Positions 1 to 6,416 of a stretch of 8,288 nucleotides of DNA are shown here, piece by piece. A program made the position numbers and the translations under genes. Positions within the stretch are counted from its first letter, which is position 1, and every line of letters begins with the position of its first letter. Under the pieces are notes generated by a model. It did not search any database and had not been told where the DNA came from. It worked only from the letters and a program-made list of their open reading frames with translations. Origin of the DNA: BM520 sp964594665 (lineage in GTDB: Bacteria > Bacteroidota > Bacteroidia > Bacteroidales > BM520); the NCBI GenBank assembly GCA_964594665.1, contig CAZQNY010000118.1:1-8288 (forward strand). Direction: 5' to 3'.

Positions 1-3000
1 GATCCTATGGCAGGTTGTGTTGTAGGTACTGATGTCTTCCAGGATATTTGTGTTGGCCGTTTCTCTGCTTCAAGTGCTGCAGAGGTAACTGTACAGGTTA
101 ACAAAACCATCCAGTATGAAAAAAACCCTCAGGAAGACGCAGAATGGTATGAAGCTGCTCTGGGTATTGGAAGCTCTGAAGGTGCCTCCAATGGTGATGA
201 CAGCGAAATGGACAAAGAGCACATCCAGATCATTTATGATAACAAGCTTGATCCGTTTACTTTCAACAATTACTACCCTAACTACGACCCGGGTGCAAAT
301 GCTACTACTGTTGGCAATGGTGTTAACGCCGGTGTTTCCTGGATTAACTACTGCGGACACGGTTCCAATACTTCATGGGTGACTTCCGGGTTCAACAATA
401 ACAATGTAAATGCCCTTACAAATGGTGATATGCTCCCCGGAATTATCTCCGTAGCCTGTGTAAATGGTGCGTACCACTCCGGAACCTGTTTCGCTGAAGC
501 ATGGATGCGTAAAGAAAATGGTGGTGCCATCGCCACACTGATGTCTACCATCAACCAACCCTGGCAGCCTCCTATGCGTGGTCAGGATTACATCAATGAT
601 ATCCTTGTAGGTGGTTACGACTATAACAACAACCCCGGTAATGGTATCAACACTACCGAACAGCGCACAACATTTGGCTCGCTGGCTGCAAACGGAATGG
701 TTTTACTTTATTCCGAATCACAGAACAGTGATGACCTGGAGACTATTAAAACATGGGTACTCTTTGGCGATGCCAGTGTGCAAATGCGTACTGCTCCTCC
801 GGCACCACTGGAAATCAGCAACAACGTAATTCTCCTTGGAACACCATTTACCGGCACCATCACTTCTGACGGAAGCCCTGTGGAAGGTGCTCTGGTAGCT
901 GTATCCGCTGACGGTGTTTCCTATGCTGTCTATACCGATGAAAATGGAGATTTCTCCATCGATAACGAACTACAACCCGGTGATATTCAGTTGGTTGTTA
1001 CCGCATTCAACACTCAGACCATCTATGAAACCATTAGCTGTATTCCTCCTGACGGGCCTTACGTTATTTTCAACGACAAACAGCTCAATGATAACAACGG
1101 TAACGGAATGTTTGAATATGGTGAATCTGCAACCGTAGATATTACCATGCAGAACGTTGGTGTTGAAGCCGCTGCAAATGTTGTTGTTTCTATTACTACA
1201 GAAGACGAATTTGTTACTATCACCAACGGTGAAGCAAACTTTGGAGATATCCCCGAAGGCAGTTTACTTACCATCGAAGATGCTTTTGAATTTGAAGCTG
1301 CCAGTAATATCCCCGATGATCATGGTATCCTTTTCAACCTGACAGCTTCTGACGGTACAGATACCTGGGAGAGCAAATTCTCCATTAAAGCCTATGCCCC
1401 TGTAATGCAAATGGGTAACATGACCATTAGCGATGCTACAGGTAATAATAATGGCCGCCTGGACGCCGGAGAAACCGCTGATCTGATTATTGCCGTTAAT
1501 AACCTGGGTCATGCCATGTCACAGGATATGACTGCTGAAATAACTACCACATCACCCTATATTACCATTGAAAACGCAAACTCTTCCTGCGACCCTGTTG
1601 CTCCGGAAGAAAGCGGCATTCTGACTTTCACCATTACGGCAGATGAATCCACTCCTATTGGTACTGTTGCGGATATTAATCTCAGTGGTGTTTGTGGTGA
1701 ATATTCCCTTGAGAGAGCCTACTACACAACAATGGGGCTTATACTCGAAGATTTTGAAACCGGTGATTTTACTTCCTTCGCATGGGAATTTGCCGGTAAC
1801 GCTGACTGGACAATTGACAACACCAATGCATTTGAAGGTAACTACTGTGCTAAAACAGGTGCAATTGACAATCAGGCCAGCACAGCTATCACTATTGATT
1901 ACAACGTGATGACAGCTGATACGATTTCATTTTACTACAAGGTATCTTCCGAGGCAGGTTATGACTATCTTCGCTTTTACATCGACGGCAACCAGATTCA
2001 GGAATGGGCCGGAGAAGTAGCATGGACACAGTTCAAAACCCCTGTTTCAGAAGGCCCTCACACCTTCAAATGGGTTTATGAAAAAGATTATATGGTTACT
2101 GCAGGTTCCGACTGTGCATGGATCGATTATATCATCCTTCCTGCTGAAATGCGCACCGTTGTTTATGCCGGTGATGATGCATGGGCTTGTAATGGTGAAC
2201 CCTACACCTTTGAACCTACAATGACCAACGTTGCAACATTATCCTGGGCCACATCAGGAACAGGTACTTTTAATGATGCTACGATGCAAAACGCAACCTA
2301 TACACCAAGCCAGGAAGATATTGATAATGGCAGCGTTATGATAACCCTTGAAGCTATCGGTAATGATGATGCTACTTACACTGATGAACTCACGCTTTCA
2401 TTCGGCATGACACCCGTTGTTGAAGCCGGTGACGATGGTGATATCTGTGCTTCTGAGATTTTCATGATGAATGCAACAGCAACCTATTATGATAACGTTG
2501 AATGGACCACCTCCGGAGATGGTATCTTCGACGATCCCACTAGCGTTGAAGCAACATATACTCCCGGTGAAAATGACATTGAAAACGGTACTGTAACCCT
2601 CTCTATGATGGCTTATTCCAACTGTGGCAATGTTAATGACTTTACCACTCTGACCATCAACAGCGGCCCCGAAGCACCGGGTGCTGTTTCAGGTATCTTT
2701 GAGGTTTGTGGCGGATCTGTGGAGTCCTACTCCTCAGAAGGCAGTGCCAATGCTATTTCCTATTCATGGAACGTCAAACCTGCTGAAGCCGGAATGGTTT
2801 CTGAAGACGGTACCATGGCAACCGTTACCTGGGCAACAGATTTTAACGGCGATGCCGAGCTTAAAATTATTGCTGCCAACGAATGTGGCGATACCGACTC
2901 AGAACCTGTTATGGTTACCATTACGGCTCTTCCTGCTGCTCCTGAAATGGTACATGGTATCGACTCAGTAGATGTTTACAAAGAAACAACCTCTCTGTTT

Positions 3001-3474
3001 AACATCGACGCGCTTGGCAATACCAACGAATATAACTTTACTATCGAGCCTCAGGAGGCAGGTACAATCGCCATTGATCAAACGGATGCTACTGTAACAT
3101 GGAACACTGACTTCGTTGGAAATGCATTTATCAGAGCCTGTGGTATGAATGAGTGTGGCGAAGGAACCTACTCTGCTGCTAAAACAGTTAAAGTCTATAA
3201 CAGTGTTGGTATTAACGATATAGAAGCCTCTGCATGGGCAGTTTATCCCAATCCGGCTAAAAATATGATCTTCATTGAAACATCATCCATAGATAAAGAT
3301 TTTACCATTGAAATCTTTAATACCCTGGGAGCAGTTGTACTTTCTGAATCTTCTGAAAATATGACATCAGCAACAACAGGTTTTGATGTAACATCACTTG
3401 AAAACGGCGTTTACTTTGTAACGCTGAAAACAGCAGATGCCAGTGCTGTGAAAAAGATTATGATTAACAGATAA
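1..3474 (+). CDS. Gingipain-like C25 cysteine protease with T9SS sorting domain (5'-truncated)
   Basis: Secreted cysteine endopeptidase of family C25, open at the left edge (frame 1 runs off at base 1). Numbering from the Met at base 7, the 1155 visible residues hold, in order: the second half of the catalytic domain (to about 263), with catalytic His118 in NYCGHGS and Cys151 in SVACVNG; an Ig-like/carboxypeptidase-regulatory-like domain (264-348); two modules with Asp/Asn-Gly loops (349-577); a jelly-roll-like domain (578-712) opening with LEDFETGDF; two tandem Ig-like repeats (718-884); two PKD-like repeats (885-1066); and a type A T9SS C-terminal domain (1069-1155) with YPNP, LENGVYFVTL and KKIMI. 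The His-Cys spacing of 33 equals that recalled for RgpB (His211/Cys244). STINQPW, PMRGQD and TWVLFGD also match gingipains. About 90 catalytic residues plus propeptide and signal peptide should lie upstream. A sorting domain argues for cargo rather than the T9SS sortase PorU. Substrate specificity is unknown; Asp69 could be the S1 residue. The Met at base 7 is internal, not the true start. Confidence 0.93.
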   Translation, partial: DPMAGCVVGTDVFQDICVGRFSASSAAEVTVQVNKTIQYEKNPQEDAEWYEAALGIGSSEGASNGDDSEMDKEHIQIIYDNKLDPFTFNNYYPNYDPGANATTVGNGVNAGVSWINYCGHGSNTSWVTSGFNNNNVNALTNGDMLPGIISVACVNGAYHSGTCFAEAWMRKENGGAIATLMSTINQPWQPPMRGQDYINDILVGGYDYNNNPGNGINTTEQRTTFGSLAANGMVLLYSESQNSDDLETIKTWVLFGDASVQMRTAPPAPLEISNNVILLGTPFTGTITSDGSPVEGALVAVSADGVSYAVYTDENGDFSIDNELQPGDIQLVVTAFNTQTIYETISCIPPDGPYVIFNDKQLNDNNGNGMFEYGESATVDITMQNVGVEAAANVVVSITTEDEFVTITNGEANFGDIPEGSLLTIEDAFEFEAASNIPDDHGILFNLTASDGTDTWESKFSIKAYAPVMQMGNMTISDATGNNNGRLDAGETADLIIAVNNLGHAMSQDMTAEITTTSPYITIENANSSCDPVAPEESGILTFTITADESTPIGTVADINLSGVCGEYSLERAYYTTMGLILEDFETGDFTSFAWEFAGNADWTIDNTNAFEGNYCAKTGAIDNQASTAITIDYNVMTADTISFYYKVSSEAGYDYLRFYIDGNQIQEWAGEVAWTQFKTPVSEGPHTFKWVYEKDYMVTAGSDCAWIDYIILPAEMRTVVYAGDDAWACNGEPYTFEPTMTNVATLSWATSGTGTFNDATMQNATYTPSQEDIDNGSVMITLEAIGNDDATYTDELTLSFGMTPVVEAGDDGDICASEIFMMNATATYYDNVEWTTSGDGIFDDPTSVEATYTPGENDIENGTVTLSMMAYSNCGNVNDFTTLTINSGPEAPGAVSGIFEVCGGSVESYSSEGSANAISYSWNVKPAEAGMVSEDGTMATVTWATDFNGDAELKIIAANECGDTDSEPVMVTITALPAAPEMVHGIDSVDVYKETTSLFNIDALGNTNEYNFTIEPQEAGTIAIDQTDATVTWNTDFVGNAFIRACGMNECGEGTYSAAKTVKVYNSVGINDIEASAWAVYPNPAKNMIFIETSSIDKDFTIEIFNTLGAVVLSESSENMTSATTGFDVTSLENGVYFVTLKTADASAVKKIMINR
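1051..1737 (+). repeat. Two tandem about 112-residue modules with Asp/Asn-Gly loops in the C25 protease
   Basis: Residues 349-465 and 466-577 share a layout. Each has an early loop rich in Asp, Asn and Gly (NDNNGNGMFEYGE at 361-373 and DATGNNNGRLDAGE at 476-489), then a strand pattern (T/A)-V/L-x-I-x-x-x-N-x-G typical of CARDB-like or other beta-sandwich domains. The loops resemble calcium-binding loops with alternating Asp/Asn. The two copies are well diverged, so this is an old duplication visible at protein level only. Calcium binding is inferred from the pattern. Confidence 0.6.
2158..2658 (+). repeat. Two tandem Ig-like repeats in the C25 protease
   Basis: Residues about 718-800 and 804-884 are clear copies of one unit. 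Both begin V(Y/E)AGDD...C, then have W(A/T)TSG(T/D)G(T/I)F, then ATYTP, then (E/N)DI(D/E)NG(S/T)V and a closing beta strand. Such repeats are common as stalk or spacer segments between the catalytic domain and the sorting domain of T9SS cargo proteins. Whether they bind a ligand cannot be told from sequence. Confidence 0.75.
2659..3204 (+). repeat. Two tandem PKD-like repeats in the C25 protease
   Basis: Residues about 885-975 and 976-1066 repeat the pattern P-x-x-AG-(M/T)-(V/I), then ATVTW(A/N)TDF(N/V)G(D/N)A, then a Gly/Ala strand and NECG(D/E)(T/G). This matches PKD-like domains found in many Bacteroidota surface proteins. The second copy leads directly into the T9SS sorting domain, which begins at about residue 1069. 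Probable role: rigid spacer or protein/glycan-binding stalk. Confidence 0.65.
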
Positions 3475-3490
3475 AAAGGAGCCATCCTTT
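3475..3490 (+). other. Small hairpin directly after the protease stop codon
   Basis: AAAGGA (3475-3480) and TCCTTT (3485-3490) pair perfectly over 6 bp around a 4-base loop, immediately after the TAA at 3472-3474. It has no T-tract of its own. It may protect the mRNA 3' end or support the stronger hairpin that follows, or be a chance pairing in AT-rich sequence. Confidence 0.35.
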
Positions 3491-3496
3491 AGATTT

Positions 3497-3530
3497 AAGG
3501 CTGTCCAAATTATTTTGGGCAGCCTTTTTT
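3497..3530 (+). terminator. Rho-independent terminator of the C25 protease gene
   Basis: AAGGCTGTCC (3497-3506) pairs with GGGCAGCCTT (3517-3526) over 10 bp with one G-U wobble, around a 10-base AT-rich loop. A run of six T (3525-3530) follows. It lies 22 bases after the protease stop and 40 bases from the stop of the convergent pseudouridine synthase gene. On the minus strand the hairpin is followed by a poorer T-stretch, so termination is best supported for the plus strand, with a possible weaker bidirectional role. Confidence 0.85.
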
Positions 3531-3570
3531 ATGTCCTCGCCGGAATTGCATTACCAATAGAATTCAAATA

Positions 3571-4269
3571 TCAATCCTGAACCACAAAAGCATTCCATAC
3601 CACATCATCGGGAGCAGGTGCATGAAAGGTCATTTCTTCTTTCCTGACAGGATGCACAAAAGTCAGGGTCCGGGAATGAAGGTGAATGGATGCATCACGA
3701 TTTGACCGTGGGAAGCCGTATTTCAAATCCCCTTTTATGGGGCATCCAATGGCACTGAGCTGAACGCGAATCTGATGATGGCGGCCTGTTATAAGCTCAA
3801 CTTCTACAAGAAAATAATTATCGGAATTGGCAATCACCCGGTATTTGAGTTCTGCTTTTTTGTATCCCTCTGCAGGCGATATTCGTGCGTAGGATTTATT
3901 TTGTTTCTCGTTTTTTTTAAGATAATGAACCAGGTGGTCAGCCTGCTTTGGCGGAGGATTTTTCACCACCGCCCAATAGGTTTTTGTCATCTTCCGATCT
4001 CTGACAGCCTCATTAAGTCGCGACAAAGCTTTGCCGGTTTTTGCAAACACCAGAGTCCCGCTCACCGGTCGGTCGAGGCGGTGTACCACTCCCAGAAAAA
4101 CATTTCCGGGTTTATTATGCTTTTCTTTGAGATACTGTTTTAAAAGTTCCGACAAGGGAGTATCACCGGTTTTATCACCCTGGACAATCTGTGAGGGCAT
4201 TTTATTCACCACAATAATATGGTTATCCTCATAAAGGATATTATGCACATTCAAAGCGGGCATAACCAT
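3571..4269 (-). CDS. RluA-family RNA pseudouridine synthase, S4-less
   Basis: A 232-residue enzyme that isomerises specific uridines in rRNA or tRNA to pseudouridine. The family signature HRLDRPVSG is at 63-71, with Asp66 as the catalytic aspartate. TGRHHQIRVQL (161-171) and HPV (206-208) are the conserved core motifs of the RluA family. There is no N-terminal S4 RNA-binding domain: the protein opens directly with LYEDNHIIVVNKMPS, the first core strand, as in the short members RluA and TruC (E. coli RluA is about 219 residues). The start ATG at 4269-4267 overlaps the panB stop codon as TAATG, which favours translational coupling; a second in-frame ATG (4263-4261) is possible. It is the downstream gene of the panB operon and converges on the protease gene. 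The modified RNA position cannot be assigned from sequence, so I give no gene symbol. Confidence 0.93.
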   Translation of the reverse strand: MVMPALNVHNILYEDNHIIVVNKMPSQIVQGDKTGDTPLSELLKQYLKEKHNKPGNVFLGVVHRLDRPVSGTLVFAKTGKALSRLNEAVRDRKMTKTYWAVVKNPPPKQADHLVHYLKKNEKQNKSYARISPAEGYKKAELKYRVIANSDNYFLVEVELITGRHHQIRVQLSAIGCPIKGDLKYGFPRSNRDASIHLHSRTLTFVHPVRKEEMTFHAPAPDDVVWNAFVVQD

Positions 4270-5087
4270 TAGTATTGCTCTCTGTCGGATGGGAAGTCCA
4301 CGGATTTAACATCGTCGATATAGGAACGTACAGATCCCATAATTTCCTCCTTAAGGTTATGATACCTTCTTAAAAAACGGGGACTGAAGTCCTGGGTTAT
4401 TCCAAGCATATCGTGCAATACCAGCACCTGACCATCCACATAGTGCCCTGCACCGATACCAATAATCGGGATTTTCACCTCTTCGGCAACGCGCCTGGCA
4501 AGGGTCGCAGGAATTTTCTCCAGAACAATGGCAAAACAGCCCGTTTCTTCCAACAGATGGGCATCCTCAATAAGGCGTTTTGCTTCATCATCTTCGGTGG
4601 CTCGAACCACATAGGTACCAAATTTATGGATCGATTGAGGCGTAAGCCCCAGGTGCCCCATTACTGGAATCCCGGCTGAAAGGATCCTGTTAATACTCTC
4701 AACAATCTCACGGCCTCCTTCCATCTTTACCGCATCAACCTCTGATTCTTTCATTATCCGGATAGCACTATTGAGCGCTTCCTTGGAATTTCCCTGATAG
4801 GTACCAAAAGGCAAATCCACAGTTATCAGTGCGCGCTTTACTGCACGCGCCACAGAGGCACCATGATAGATCATCTGATCGAGCGTAATGGGCAATGTGG
4901 TCGTGTGACCTGCCATCACATTACTGGCAGAGTCGCCAACAAGCAAAACATCAATCCCGCTTTGATCCAAAATCTTAGCCATACTGTAGTCGTAGGCTGT
5001 TAACATACTAATCTTTTCCCCTTTTAGCTTCATTTCCTGAAGCACGTGAGTAGTTACTTTGGGGACATGTGCAAACGAAGAGCTCAT
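4269..5087 (-). CDS. panB: 3-methyl-2-oxobutanoate hydroxymethyltransferase (ketopantoate hydroxymethyltransferase)
   Basis: A 272-residue cytoplasmic enzyme. It transfers a hydroxymethyl group from 5,10-methylenetetrahydrofolate to 2-oxoisovalerate to make ketopantoate, the first committed step of pantothenate and CoA synthesis. The TIM-barrel motifs are all present: MLTAYDYSMA (28-37), VGDS with Asp52, VDLPFG with Asp91 (by offset these equal the Mg ligands Asp45 and Asp84 of E. coli PanB), KMEGG (121-125), MGHLGLTPQS (143-152), LEKIP with Glu190 (equivalent to the proposed general base Glu181) and IGIGAG (209-214). Length is close to the E. coli protein (264 residues). It is first in a two-gene operon, its TAA overlapping the next ATG. 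It has its own leader facing the divergent lipoprotein gene. panC and panD are not in the window. Confidence 0.97.
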   Translation of the reverse strand: MSSSFAHVPKVTTHVLQEMKLKGEKISMLTAYDYSMAKILDQSGIDVLLVGDSASNVMAGHTTTLPITLDQMIYHGASVARAVKRALITVDLPFGTYQGNSKEALNSAIRIMKESEVDAVKMEGGREIVESINRILSAGIPVMGHLGLTPQSIHKFGTYVVRATEDDEAKRLIEDAHLLEETGCFAIVLEKIPATLARRVAEEVKIPIIGIGAGHYVDGQVLVLHDMLGITQDFSPRFLRRYHNLKEEIMGSVRSYIDDVKSVDFPSDREQY

Positions 5088-5106
5088 TGTATTATCTTTT
5101 ATCCGG

Positions 5107-5137
5107 CAAAAGTTGGGTATATATTCTAAAATAACAA
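5107..5137 (-). promoter_or_regulatory. Candidate Bacteroidota-type promoter for panB
   Basis: On the minus strand, AACTTTTG (5114-5107) matches the Bacteroidota -7 consensus TAnnTTTG at all fixed positions but the first. A TTG (5137-5135, within GTTG) lies 20 bases upstream, in the known range for the -33 element. The predicted transcript would have a leader of roughly 10-15 bases before the ATG at 5087. No clear Shine-Dalgarno sequence is seen; the leader is A-rich (AAAAGATAA). Confidence 0.4.
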
Positions 5138-5157
5138 CATTTTGTGAAGTTTTGTTG

Positions 5158-5165
5158 TATTTTTG
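5158..5165 (+). promoter_or_regulatory. TAnnTTTG box directly before the lipoprotein gene
   Basis: TATTTTTG fully matches the Bacteroidota -7 consensus TAnnTTTG. It ends only 5 bases before the ATG at 5171, so use as a promoter would give a leaderless or nearly leaderless mRNA. The nearest upstream TTG elements do not sit at the usual 17-23 base spacing (TTTG at 5141-5144 is only 13 away). An alternative start site upstream, ACATTTTG at 5137-5144 with TTG at 5113-5115 (21-base spacer), is a weaker box match with better spacing. Confidence 0.3.
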
Positions 5166-5170
5166 GGCCT

Positions 5171-6211
5171 ATGAAAAAATTAAGCATCATATTCTCCCTT
5201 TTTGCAATCCTTTGGGGTTTCTCCTCCTGCGACAATGAAGTAAGCACTATTGCCGACTGGGAAGAGATAACTATCGTTTATGGTTTATTAAATCAGAACG
5301 ACTCCATTTCGTACATTAAAATCACAAAAGCATACCTCGGTGAAGGAAATGCCATGACTTTTGCTCAGGTAAGAGACTCATCAGAGTACGATAACAAGCT
5401 GGATGTACGTATTGAGGAATACAATAACGGAAATTTTGTTAAAGAATTCGTTTTCGACACAACAACCATCTACAATAAGGATGAAGGTGCTTTTTATGCA
5501 CCGGTACAAACAGTTTACAGCGCTGTGACACATAACATGCTCAGCGATGATAATACCTATAAACTCATAATTCATAATCCCAAAACAGGAAAAACAATGA
5601 CTTCAGAAACTCCCATTGTGGATTCTGATTTTACCATTCACAAACCTGTGATTAATAATGCCACAAGGCCAACAATAAATATCAAAGACAATGAGTTCCC
5701 GATGGCTGTAGAAGTATACTCTGCTGTTAATGGAAAAAGATATGGAGTTTACATGACCTTCAACTACAAGGAAGTTTTTGAAGGTGATACTACGGCGTAC
5801 CCGAAAAGCATTGTCTGGAAAAGCTTCCCAGTGAGAAAAGCACCGGATATTGAAGGCGGTGACATACTGGAATTCGACTTTATCAACCACTCTTTCTGGG
5901 TCTGGCTTACTGAAAATGTTCCCTATGCCGATGAAGAAAAAGAAACCAGCGTTGCTGAACGATATGCCGAAACGGTAGTCTTTACATTTGAAGTTGCAGA
6001 AGATCAGTTTAACACTTACATGGAAGTTAATGAACCTACTACTTCCATTGTGCAGGACCGTCCGGAATATTCCAATATTGAAAATGGCACCGGTCTTTTT
6101 TCAGCACGCTATTCCAAAGACAGAACATTTTACCTGAGTGAAGTTTCCTCGAACTGGCTATGGAATAATTATTATGAACTAAAATTTGTAAACCCTGTAA
6201 ACAATAAATAA
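5171..6211 (+). CDS. Putative outer-membrane lipoprotein, DUF4249-like
   Basis: A 346-residue lipoprotein. MKKLSIIFSLFAILWGFSSC is a signal peptide with lipobox FSSC, Cys20 being the lipidated residue. I chose the ATG at 5171 rather than the in-frame GTG at 5144 because it places Lys-Lys directly before the hydrophobic segment; the nine extra residues from the GTG would precede the signal. The mature N-terminus is CDNEVS, with acidic residues at +2 and +4. The body is beta-rich, with a first domain (about 33-150, ITIVYGLLNQNDSISYIKITKAYLG onwards in parts) resembling DUF4249 proteins of Bacteroidota, which start with a strand pattern describing an Ig-like domain and a Y-x-L-x-(I/V) strand (TYKLIIHNP). 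The family assignment is by overall look, not by a decisive motif. DUF4249 genes often accompany TonB-dependent receptors; none is adjacent here. Function is unknown. Confidence 0.85.
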   Translation: MKKLSIIFSLFAILWGFSSCDNEVSTIADWEEITIVYGLLNQNDSISYIKITKAYLGEGNAMTFAQVRDSSEYDNKLDVRIEEYNNGNFVKEFVFDTTTIYNKDEGAFYAPVQTVYSAVTHNMLSDDNTYKLIIHNPKTGKTMTSETPIVDSDFTIHKPVINNATRPTINIKDNEFPMAVEVYSAVNGKRYGVYMTFNYKEVFEGDTTAYPKSIVWKSFPVRKAPDIEGGDILEFDFINHSFWVWLTENVPYADEEKETSVAERYAETVVFTFEVAEDQFNTYMEVNEPTTSIVQDRPEYSNIENGTGLFSARYSKDRTFYLSEVSSNWLWNNYYELKFVNPVNNK

Positions 6212-6219
6212 GATGCTGA

Positions 6220-6248
6220 TTCTGACGATTTGTCACCATATGTCAGAA
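6220..6248. repeat. Inverted repeat TTCTGAC-N15-GTCAGAA after the lipoprotein gene
   Basis: TTCTGAC (6220-6226) is an exact inverted copy of GTCAGAA (6242-6248), with a 15-base spacer, starting 8 bases after the lipoprotein stop. The right arm also forms a short palindrome, TCAGA-AA-TCTGA (6243-6254). No T-tract follows directly, so a plain terminator is unlikely. It could be an mRNA 3' end structure or a protein-binding site upstream of dnaK. Confidence 0.4.
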
Positions 6249-6298
6249 ATCTGATACAGCTTCTATTTTTCACATAAAAAATTGATTTACAATATATT

Positions 6299-6335
6299 AC
6301 GCCAAATCCCCTGTGATTTGGCGTTTGCATTTTGC
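6299..6335 (+). terminator. Perfect 10-bp hairpin between lipoprotein gene and dnaK, probable terminator
   Basis: ACGCCAAATC (6299-6308) pairs perfectly with GATTTGGCGT (6315-6324) around a 6-base loop, followed by TTTGCATTTTGC, a broken T-tract. It lies 87 bases after the lipoprotein stop and 92 bases before dnaK, which suits termination of the lipoprotein transcript. It is not a CIRCE element (TTAGCACTC-N9-GAGTGCTAA is absent), but a regulatory role at dnaK cannot be excluded. Confidence 0.6.
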
Positions 6336-6343
6336 AGCATTCA

Positions 6344-6351
6344 AACTTTTG
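6344..6351 (+). promoter_or_regulatory. Candidate -7 box for dnaK
   Basis: AACTTTTG is the same octamer as in the panB candidate promoter and is one base from TAnnTTTG. Possible -33 elements are TTTG at 6317-6320 (23-base spacer, inside the hairpin) or 6324-6327 (16-base spacer); neither spacing is ideal. The leader to the ATG at 6417 would be about 60 bases and ends in a very A/T-rich stretch (6381-6416) without a Shine-Dalgarno sequence, usual for Bacteroidota. No heat-shock operator was recognised. Confidence 0.25.
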
Positions 6352-6416
6352 GCATAATCATTGACCCACAGCGGCGAAAACAAAGAATTCTATAAAATTT
6401 TAAAAAAATAGTTATA

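Noticed and set aside
7..9. ATG at base 7 as the start of the protease gene.
   Set aside because: The frame is open to base 1 and the first residues fall in the middle of the C25 catalytic domain, with no signal peptide. It is an internal Met of a truncated gene.
1..12. The first 12 bases (GATCCTATGGCA) recur exactly at 7161-7172 inside dnaK.
   Set aside because: Both encode Asp-Pro-Met-Ala in unrelated proteins in frame; nothing beyond the 12 bases matches. Chance identity, not a repeat or assembly join.
3775..4143. A 122-codon plus-strand open frame opposite the pseudouridine synthase gene.
   Set aside because: It lies wholly antisense to a gene with clear catalytic motifs and its translation has no recognisable feature beyond hydrophobic stretches.
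5144..5146. GTG at 5144 as the start of the lipoprotein gene.
   Set aside because: It would add nine residues before a clean Lys-Lys lipoprotein signal peptide beginning at the ATG at 5171.
6361..6396. TTGACC and TATAAA as a sigma70-type promoter for dnaK.
   Set aside because: The spacer is 24 bases, far from the 17 needed, and Bacteroidota do not use the E. coli -35/-10 consensus.
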